In this document: positions 56,792 through 64,000 of the stretch, piece by piece
How the letters are laid out: each line of letters begins with the position of its first letter
Position numbering within the stretch: position 1 is the first letter of the stretch
DNA from: Candidatus Nitrosopelagicus sp.
GTDB lineage: Archaea > Thermoproteota > Nitrososphaeria > Nitrososphaerales > Nitrosopumilaceae
Reading direction: 5' to 3'
Assembly (NCBI GenBank): GCA_028344575.1
Contig: JAOMBO010000004.1
Coordinates: 1 to 64,000 of the forward strand
Length of the DNA stretch: 64,000 bases
The notes under the pieces: model-generated
What the model saw: the letters and a program-made list of their open reading frames with translations, nothing else
The model's database searches: none
What the model was told of the DNA's origin: nothing
Made by a program: the position numbers and the translations under genes

Positions 56792-59700
56792 TTACTCGAC
56801 TGCGATCCTGATTTTTAGACCGTCAATGTCGTCGTCTTTGTAATTTTTACACGATTCTTCAAAATCTACGTTTTTCACTCTAACTAAAAATGCAATATCT
56901 TCGGTCTTGTCCTTAATCAAATCAAGTGATTCTTGATCCAAATCTAATATTGATGCCTTTTCTAAAATATCTGTGGGATTGAATCCTTTTTCTTTTCTCA
57001 TAGTTTGAATACGTCTTGCCAAATCTTTAATCAATCCTTTTGCCATCATTTCATTATCTCTTTCTAATGAAATTATAACAATTAGATTCTGTCTTTTCGC
57101 AAATTGATATTTTTCATTAACCTCAAAATCTACAATGAAATCTTGTTTGTCCAATACGACTGAGTTGTCTCCAATCTGAAATGTGTATTTTTCATTATCC
57201 TTTAATTCATTTATGATTAATTCTGGATCTGTTTCTGCAAATATTTTTAATAATTTTCCCATGTCTTGCTTTGCTTTTGGACCTATTGCGCTTCTTTCTA
57301 ATTCTATTTTAGGCACAACTGGCAATCCATTTTGTTTTAACTCTAGATATTGTTCTATTCCTTCGTAATTATCAATCTCAAAAATTTCATAATTCTGTAT
57401 ATTCATTTGTGATTTCACAAGTTCTGAAAGTGATTCTAAGACTTGTTTTTCTCCTTTGTTTAAGCAAATTAGCGCTTGATTTAATGGCCATCTTCTTTTT
57501 AGCTTACCTTTCATTCTTGCAGCCGACGTTACAGAAACGGTCTCTTTTAACAAATCAAATGATGTTTCAACTTTCTCGTCAATTAATGATGAATCAACTT
57601 TAGGCCATGATTCAAGTAAAATATTTTCTTTTCCAGCAAATATTGTTCTATACAAGTATTGGGACGTAAATGGTGCAAATGGATGTATCAATATGTTGAT
57701 TGTTTTCAAAGTTTTTGCAAGAATTGCATAAATTGTAAAACGTCTATCTTTTTTTGAATCATCTTCATCCCATAATTCTGATTTAATAATTGGAATATAG
57801 ATCTGACTAAGAGAGTTTATCAAAAAATCTTCAATAGCTTTTGCCGATTCATGAAATCTACATGAATCATTTGTTTCGGTAGTTCGTTCTATCATTCTTT
57901 GGAGTTTTGATAGTAACCATACGTCTGGGGGTGTTAGTAATTCTTTTTTCTTTGCCCATCCGATAGTTGATTCTTCTAAATTGAATTTATCGTATTCACT
58001 ATTTTGTTTGTAAAATGTATGTAGGTGATATAATGTACTAATTACTTGATATGGTCTTGACATTAATTCTTTAGTGCTAAAGTTTAATGGTTCGATAGGA
58101 CTTGCTTTCCACATGAAATAAAATCGTACAAGATCTACTGGATATTTTTCCAAAAGTTCTTTTGCTTCTAATACATTTCCTTTACTCTTACTCATTTTAT
58201 TTCCATTTTCATCTAAAACATGTCCTTGAAACAAAAATGATTTGTAAGGTGAAACTGATGCGTTGTTGTATATCACATTTTCAATTAAAAGTGTGTATGC
58301 CCATCCTCTAGTCTGATCAATACCTTCAGTAAAAAATGGAGCTGGAATTTTTTCTTTGTATGTAGACTCATCTAAAGATGCAATTGGTGCAGAACCGCTA
58401 TTATGCCATGTATCGAGAACAAATTCTTCTCTTTGCATGATTGCATCACATTTCTTACACTTGACTTTGATTTTATCAATCCATGGTCGATGTAATTCAA
58501 AGTTTTCACCGTCTGGCAATTCTATTGCCGATTCAATAATTTCTTTTCTTGAAAACAATCTTTCCATATTTCCACATTCATCACATTTCCAAATTGGTAT
58601 TGGACATCCCCAAAATCTTTCTCGTGATATGCACCATGGGTGTTTTTCTTTAATAATTTCTAAGAATCTATTTTTTGGTTGATCAAAAAAGTATTCCACA
58701 TCTTCTGCTGCTTTGATAGCTTTGTCTCCAAGCTTGTCAAGCATATAGAAATATTCTCGACGAGCAAGCCATACTAACCCGTGATTACAACGCCAGCATA
58801 ATGGATATTTGTGCTTAATTTTTCCAATTCTTACTAGTGCATTTCTATCTTTTACCGCCTGAACTAGTTTTTCATCTGCATCTCTGACAAAAAGTCCTGC
58901 ATACTTTCCTGCATCCTCTGTAAATTTGACTTCATCATCAATTGGACAGAAAATTGTTACTCCTCGTTTCATTGCAATGTTGTTATCTTCTTCTCCATTT
59001 GCTGGTGATAAGTGAACTAATCCGCTACCTGCATTAACGTCAACAAAGTTTTCTGCTACTGTAACATGATAGTTATCTTGTTTTGCAATTTCTGCTAATT
59101 TTGGTATCTCGTCTAATAATGGATGTATGTATTTTTTACCTTCCATCTCGGTTCCCAAAAACGTCCTCTCAATTTTATAATCTTCAATTTTTACTTCTGT
59201 CATGAATTCTTCTAAACGTGTTTTCCCTATAACCCATGTTTCATTTTCCACACGAACTTCCACATACTCTTCTTTTGGATTAACTCCAACCATTGCATCT
59301 GTTACAAGTGTAAATGGCATTGTTGTCCAAACAATCAAAAATTTGTCTTCTTGTGCGAGTTTTACTTTATAATATAATGATGGATCTTTCACCATATCGT
59401 AACCCTGATTAACTTCAGAATGACTTAATGATGTTTGACAGCTTGGACAATATGCCACCACTCTAAACCCTTCTGTCATTATTCCATTTTCATGTGCTTT
59501 TTTCATTAACTGCCATTCTTTTTCAATAAACTCATCTTTGTATGTCCAGTATGCTTTGTCTTGATTAAATGACATACCAATTAATTTGTCAACTTCTACC
59601 CATTTCGTATGATATTTTTTTACAATGTTTTTACATTCTGCAACTAATTTTTCAATATCTTCTGTTGATCTAATGTCACTCTTGCCATTTTCAATTCCAA

Positions 59701-59992
59701 GCTCTTTTTCTGCTTGTAATTCTACTGGTAATCCTTGTGTATCCCATCCTGCATTAAAAATAACTTTGTTACCTGCTAAAACATTGTACCTATACCATAG
59801 ATCTTTGAACACTCTGCCTCTCAAATGACCTGCATGTGGAATTCCATTCATCGTTGGAGGTCCCTCGATAAACATTATTTCATTTTTCTTACTCTCATCT
59901 TCTTGAATTAATTTTGAAATATCTTTATCTTTCAAATCATCTTGTACATTTTTCTCAATTTGTTTAATATCAAAATTCTCTACAAGTTCCAT
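56792..59992 (-). CDS. ileS: Isoleucyl-tRNA synthetase
   Basis: GPPTMNGIPHAGHLRGRVFKD (HIGH-type); KMSKSKGN; 1066 aa. Confidence 0.96.
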   Translation of the reverse strand: MELVENFDIKQIEKNVQDDLKDKDISKLIQEDESKKNEIMFIEGPPTMNGIPHAGHLRGRVFKDLWYRYNVLAGNKVIFNAGWDTQGLPVELQAEKELGIENGKSDIRSTEDIEKLVAECKNIVKKYHTKWVEVDKLIGMSFNQDKAYWTYKDEFIEKEWQLMKKAHENGIMTEGFRVVAYCPSCQTSLSHSEVNQGYDMVKDPSLYYKVKLAQEDKFLIVWTTMPFTLVTDAMVGVNPKEEYVEVRVENETWVIGKTRLEEFMTEVKIEDYKIERTFLGTEMEGKKYIHPLLDEIPKLAEIAKQDNYHVTVAENFVDVNAGSGLVHLSPANGEEDNNIAMKRGVTIFCPIDDEVKFTEDAGKYAGLFVRDADEKLVQAVKDRNALVRIGKIKHKYPLCWRCNHGLVWLARREYFYMLDKLGDKAIKAAEDVEYFFDQPKNRFLEIIKEKHPWCISRERFWGCPIPIWKCDECGNMERLFSRKEIIESAIELPDGENFELHRPWIDKIKVKCKKCDAIMQREEFVLDTWHNSGSAPIASLDESTYKEKIPAPFFTEGIDQTRGWAYTLLIENVIYNNASVSPYKSFLFQGHVLDENGNKMSKSKGNVLEAKELLEKYPVDLVRFYFMWKASPIEPLNFSTKELMSRPYQVISTLYHLHTFYKQNSEYDKFNLEESTIGWAKKKELLTPPDVWLLSKLQRMIERTTETNDSCRFHESAKAIEDFLINSLSQIYIPIIKSELWDEDDSKKDRRFTIYAILAKTLKTINILIHPFAPFTSQYLYRTIFAGKENILLESWPKVDSSLIDEKVETSFDLLKETVSVTSAARMKGKLKRRWPLNQALICLNKGEKQVLESLSELVKSQMNIQNYEIFEIDNYEGIEQYLELKQNGLPVVPKIELERSAIGPKAKQDMGKLLKIFAETDPELIINELKDNEKYTFQIGDNSVVLDKQDFIVDFEVNEKYQFAKRQNLIVIISLERDNEMMAKGLIKDLARRIQTMRKEKGFNPTDILEKASILDLDQESLDLIKDKTEDIAFLVRVKNVDFEESCKNYKDDDIDGLKIRIAVE

Positions 59993-60063
59993 CTAACGTT
60001 TGAAAAGGTATTTCCTATAAAATCTCTTTGAGGAATATATACTGGAATCCCGTTGAATAATTA

Positions 60064-61299
60064 TTGATTAATGTCTTAGTTGTAGGTGCAGGAGGACGTG
60101 AACACGCATTGTCATGGAAATTATCTTCTTCTGATAAAATTGATCAAGTATACACTGCACCTGGAAATGGAGGTACTTCTCAAAATATTGAACTATCTGT
60201 TAATGATATTGAAGGGTTGGCAAAATTTGCTCAAGAGAAAAATTGTTTTACTGTTGTTGGACCTGAAGATCCACTTGCTGCAGGCATTGTAGATGCATTT
60301 ATTGAAAAAGGACTTCCTGTATTTGGGCCAACCCAAAACGCTGCACAGTTAGAATCAAGTAAAATTTGGGCAAAAGAATTCATGAAGAGAAATTCTATAC
60401 CTACCGCTGATTTTCAAATATTTGATGATGCACAAAGTGCAAAAGATTTTGTTAAATCATATGAAAAACCTGTTGTAATAAAAGCAGATGGTCTTGCTGC
60501 AGGAAAAGGTGTAATTGTTTGTCAAAATAAAGATGAAGCAAATGATGCAATAGATACAATCTTGACAAAAAAATCATTTGGAGATGCAGGATCAAAAATA
60601 ATTATTGAAGAAAGAATTGACGGCATAGAGGCATCTTACATTGCTCTATGTGATGGTAAAATAGGAATTCCTATGGCTACAAGTCAAGATCATAAACGAA
60701 TTTTTGATAATGACGAAGGTCCAAACACTGGAGGCATGGGTGCTTATTCTCCTACACCTATAATTGATGAAAAACTTGCATCTGAAATCCAGGAAAAAAT
60801 AATTAATAAAACAATTAATGCAATGCATCAAGAAGGAATTGATTTCAAAGGATTTCTTTATGCTGGAATAATGATAAAAGATGGCACACCGTATGTTCTT
60901 GAATACAATGTTCGAATGGGTGATCCTGAATGTCAGCCAATTCTAATGCGTCTTGATTCTGATTTGTATGATTATCTACGTGCTTCATCTGAAGGAAAAT
61001 TAAACGAGTTACCTGAAATATCTTGGAAAAATGATTATTCCGTATGTGTTGTATTGGCATCTGATGGATATCCCAAATCATATCCTACAGGCGATGTGAT
61101 TTCTGGATTTAATGATATTCCATCAAATTCATTTGTATTTCATGCTGGAACAAAAAAACAAGATGATAAAATAATTTCTAATGGTGGTCGTGTCTTAGGA
61201 GTTACTGCATTAGGTTCTACATTACAAAATGCAATTGATAATGCATATGATGCATGTAAAAAATACAATGGAATAACAAGTACCAAAGAAATGATATAG
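60064..61299 (+). CDS. purD: Phosphoribosylamine-glycine ligase
   Basis: VLVVGAGGREHALSWKL; APGNGGTSQN; EYNVRMGDPECQPILMRL. Confidence 0.96.
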   Translation: MINVLVVGAGGREHALSWKLSSSDKIDQVYTAPGNGGTSQNIELSVNDIEGLAKFAQEKNCFTVVGPEDPLAAGIVDAFIEKGLPVFGPTQNAAQLESSKIWAKEFMKRNSIPTADFQIFDDAQSAKDFVKSYEKPVVIKADGLAAGKGVIVCQNKDEANDAIDTILTKKSFGDAGSKIIIEERIDGIEASYIALCDGKIGIPMATSQDHKRIFDNDEGPNTGGMGAYSPTPIIDEKLASEIQEKIINKTINAMHQEGIDFKGFLYAGIMIKDGTPYVLEYNVRMGDPECQPILMRLDSDLYDYLRASSEGKLNELPEISWKNDYSVCVVLASDGYPKSYPTGDVISGFNDIPSNSFVFHAGTKKQDDKIISNGGRVLGVTALGSTLQNAIDNAYDACKKYNGITSTKEMI

Positions 61300-61319
61300 G
61301 AAAAAAAGGACTTTCTAGT

Positions 61320-61880
61320 TTATGATGTTTTTATAACATCTTTTTCTGTAATTATCCAATCCATTTTGATATCTTCATTTGTAACTGGAATTGACTTGAC
61401 AATTTGTTTTGAATATGAAAGTGCAATCTTAATTGCACCGTTGCCTTGAAGATATTTATCATAAAATCCTTGTCCATATCCTATCCTGTTACCTTCCACA
61501 TCTAATCCTACACACGGAACTAAAATCACATCATGTTTTTCTTGAATTGGTGCATTATCTTTCGGTTCTGGTATGTCAAATTCACCTTTATCTAATTTTG
61601 ATAAATCATCAATTATTCTAAATGACATGGTGTTACTTGATATTCTAGGCAATGAAACACTTTTTTTTTCGTCTAATAATCGAGTGATCAATTCAATAGT
61701 TTGTACCTCACTTCCTATTGAATAATAACAGGCAATGGATTCTGCTTCTGAGATTACTTTGGTTTTCATTAATTTTGATAAAATTTTCTCACTGTGAATT
61801 TCCATCAAATCAAATGATGTTGAATCTCTTTTTTCTAAAAGATGCTTACGTAAAGCAGCTTTTTCAGGATTTAATGTCAA
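61320..61880 (-). CDS. 5-formyltetrahydrofolate cyclo-ligase family
   Basis: LPRISSNTMSFRIID; ILVPCVGLDVEGNRIGYGQGFYDKYL. Confidence 0.92.
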   Translation of the reverse strand: MTLNPEKAALRKHLLEKRDSTSFDLMEIHSEKILSKLMKTKVISEAESIACYYSIGSEVQTIELITRLLDEKKSVSLPRISSNTMSFRIIDDLSKLDKGEFDIPEPKDNAPIQEKHDVILVPCVGLDVEGNRIGYGQGFYDKYLQGNGAIKIALSYSKQIVKSIPVTNEDIKMDWIITEKDVIKTS

Positions 61881-62748
61881 TTCCCTTTGATATTGCAGCT
61901 GCTGTAACAGTATTTTTCAAAAGCATGGCAACCGTCATCGGTCCCACACCTCCTGGAACTGGTGATGCAAATGAAGTCTTTTCAATAATTTCTGAATAAT
62001 CTGCATCACCTGATAATTTTCCTTCGTGTCTTGTAGTTGCAACATCAATTACTACTGCCCCATCTTTTATCATATCGGGTGTAAGCTTGAAAATTTCTCT
62101 ATTGCCGACTCCTGTTATTATTATATCTGAATCTAAACAAATTTTCTTTAGATCTTTAGTTTTTGAATGACATGTAGTTACAGTTGCATTATTTTGTAAT
62201 AATAGATGATATAGTGGTTTTCCTACCAAATTACTTCTATTGATTACTACTACATTTTTTCCTTCTAGTTCAATATTGTAATATTTACACATCTCGATTA
62301 TACCTGAAGGTGTACATGCAACTAACATTGCTTTTCCAATTGATAAGAGCCCAACATTTGGTGGTGTTAAACCGTCAACATCTTTTTCAGGTAAAATTTG
62401 CGTTGTTGTATTAAACTCACTGAGATGTGATGGAAGTGGTAGTTGTACTAAAATACCGTGAACCGTTTCATCTTCATTTAATTTCTCAATTAATTGATTC
62501 AATTCTTCTTGTGTGATATCTGCTGATGGTGTATGATCCTTTGTTAATATTCCAACTTCCTCGCATGCTTTGTGTTTATTTCTTACATAAGTTGCAGAAG
62601 CTGTATTTTCTCCTACAAGTACAGTTGCAAGACATGGTGAAACTCCTTTTGATTTCAAATCATTTACAATTTCTGTAACTTTTACTTTGATGCTCTTTGC
62701 AACCTCAATTCCGTCAATTTTAACTCCTGTCAATGTTGCTAAATTCAC
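61864..62748 (-). CDS. folD: Methylenetetrahydrofolate dehydrogenase/cyclohydrolase
   Basis: CLATVLVGENTASATYVRNKHKACEEVGI; LPEKDVDGLTPPNVG; VINRSNLVGKP. Confidence 0.95.
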   Translation of the reverse strand: MNLATLTGVKIDGIEVAKSIKVKVTEIVNDLKSKGVSPCLATVLVGENTASATYVRNKHKACEEVGILTKDHTPSADITQEELNQLIEKLNEDETVHGILVQLPLPSHLSEFNTTTQILPEKDVDGLTPPNVGLLSIGKAMLVACTPSGIIEMCKYYNIELEGKNVVVINRSNLVGKPLYHLLLQNNATVTTCHSKTKDLKKICLDSDIIITGVGNREIFKLTPDMIKDGAVVIDVATTRHEGKLSGDADYSEIIEKTSFASPVPGGVGPMTVAMLLKNTVTAAAISKGIDIKS

Positions 62749-62818
62749 AAAGCGAGTAATAAATCCTTGATTATAAAATCACAGAAAAGAAATTATTGGG
62801 TAAACAAAACGTAATGGT

Positions 62819-63103
62819 ATGTTCGTTGCAATTGTTGATATTGTTCTTAAAGATGAGAAAAAAGATGAATTTAAGACCTGGATTACCGAATCAAATAAGA
62901 CTCTATCAAAGTTTGATGGGTTTGTCTCAAGAAGATTACTTGAAGCACAAGATGGAGGAAACAGAATTATGGTTGAATTCAATGATATGGAATCTTTTAA
63001 AAAAATGCATTCAAGTCCAGAGCATGGAAAATTTGCTGGTGAAATAGGACAATTTATGGCTCAACCTCCACAGCGTAATTTCTTCCAAGTAGTTGCTGAA
63101 TAA
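62819..63103 (+). CDS. Antibiotic biosynthesis monooxygenase (ABM)-like ferredoxin-fold protein
   Basis: MFVAIVDIVLKDEKKDEFKTWITESNKTLSKFDGFVSRRLLEAQDGGNRIMVEF. Confidence 0.78.
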   Translation: MFVAIVDIVLKDEKKDEFKTWITESNKTLSKFDGFVSRRLLEAQDGGNRIMVEFNDMESFKKMHSSPEHGKFAGEIGQFMAQPPQRNFFQVVAE

Positions 63104-63425
63104 AATGAAATTTGAGTATAACACCGCTGAATATATTAAAAAAATAAACAATGGAAATTCATATTTCAATACATTTCTTGATAAAAATACTCTTGCTGCA
63201 GGAATCTTAGTTTTGAAACCTGGTGAAGACGATACTCAACTTCCACATGAATCTGATGAAATGTATTATGTTTTAGATGGTGATGGATTTCTCAAAATAA
63301 AAAATAAAAAATATAAATTGAAACAAGGAAAAGCATTCTTTGTACCAAAAGATACTGAACATTATTTTTTTGGAAATAAGAAAAAATTAACTGTATTATA
63401 TTTTTTTGGTGGTCCAGATTCTTAA
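63104..63425 (+). CDS. Cupin domain protein
   Basis: LKPGEDDTQLPHESDEMYYVLDGDGFLKIKNKKYKLKQGKAFFVPKDTEHYF. Confidence 0.87.
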
Positions 63426-64000
63426 CTTGAAATTCTAACTCTTCTTCCTTTGATTGATAGTTTCTTTTTAGCAAAAAGTTCTACTGCTTTTGGATAAATT
63501 TCATGTTCTTTTGTAAGAATTTTCTTTGTCAATGTTTTTTCTGTATCCTTATTTCCAATTTCAACAATCTCCTGTATAATTATTGGACCTGTATCAACAC
63601 CTTCATCTACAAAATGTACTGTACATCCTGAATATTTTGCACCAAACTCCATTGCTTGTTTTTGTGCATCTAATCCTGGAAATGCCGGAAGGAGTGCAGG
63701 ATGAATGTTTAAAATTTTATTTTTATATTCTTTAATGAAGTGTGGACTAATAATTCTCATAAATCCTGCCAAGCAAACTAATCCATTTGTAGGCGTTACA
63801 TCATATTTTCTTAATGTTGCGATAATTTCTTTATCAAATTGTAATCTCTTTCCTTTGTATTTAGAACTGTCAATTACTGCTGTTTGAACTCCCATCTTCT
63901 TTGCAATTGCTAATCCTTTTGCATTTGATTTGTTTGAAATAACTATTGCTGGGTTTATTGGAATTTTTTGCTTTTTAATTGCTTTAAGAATTGATTCCAT
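63422..64000 (-). CDS. purN: Phosphoribosylglycinamide formyltransferase (may extend past window)
   Basis: LVCLAGFMRIISPHFIKEYKNKILNIHPALLPAFPGLDAQKQAMEFGAKYSGCTVHFVDEGVDTGPII. Confidence 0.94.
   Translation of the reverse strand: MESILKAIKKQKIPINPAIVISNKSNAKGLAIAKKMGVQTAVIDSSKYKGKRLQFDKEIIATLRKYDVTPTNGLVCLAGFMRIISPHFIKEYKNKILNIHPALLPAFPGLDAQKQAMEFGAKYSGCTVHFVDEGVDTGPIIIQEIVEIGNKDTEKTLTKKILTKEHEIYPKAVELFAKKKLSIKGRRVRISS

Noticed and set aside
1-64000. CRISPR arrays, IS elements, prophage, integrase or attachment repeats
   Set aside because: None seen: no regularly spaced repeats, no transposase/integrase motifs; both tRNAs lack adjacent partial duplicates recognisable by eye.

Overview
The window looks like a low-GC chromosomal segment from an ammonia-oxidising archaeon (Nitrososphaerota/Thaumarchaeota, Nitrosopumilus-like). 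This rests on archaeal information-processing genes (eIF1/SUI1, L40e, Sec61-beta, IleS), F420 genes cofC/cofD, amt/GlnK, and many small membrane or cupredoxin proteins. I saw no CRISPR array, IS element or prophage. Most of it is housekeeping. The accessory points of interest are: (1) a tightly overlapping 7-gene operon (22936-28731) resembling the bacterial ebo/edb metabolite cluster (EboF-, EboC-, EboB-like proteins and two TIM barrels), with a Zn-alcohol dehydrogenase where I would expect EboD; (2) a near-perfect 37-bp promoter duplication at 35861 and 36040, each exactly 54 nt upstream of an ATG, driving a 31-aa microprotein and a Dps-like ferritin; (3) an SbtA/SbtB-like bicarbonate module beside a PII-like protein with an extra C-terminal domain and a GlnK/Amt locus containing unannotated microproteins; (4) an arsR / arsC-aquaporin locus; (5) convergent ergothioneine genes egtD/egtB. 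RNase P RNA was recognised by eye on the minus strand (P1 and P4 helices, P4 with bulged U). A GC-rich hairpin at about 47503-47546 is a candidate undescribed RNA. Several small genes missing from the ORF track were recovered: Sec61-beta, L40e, a DUF1059 protein and several microproteins. No searches were run; family names come from motif and sequence recognition.
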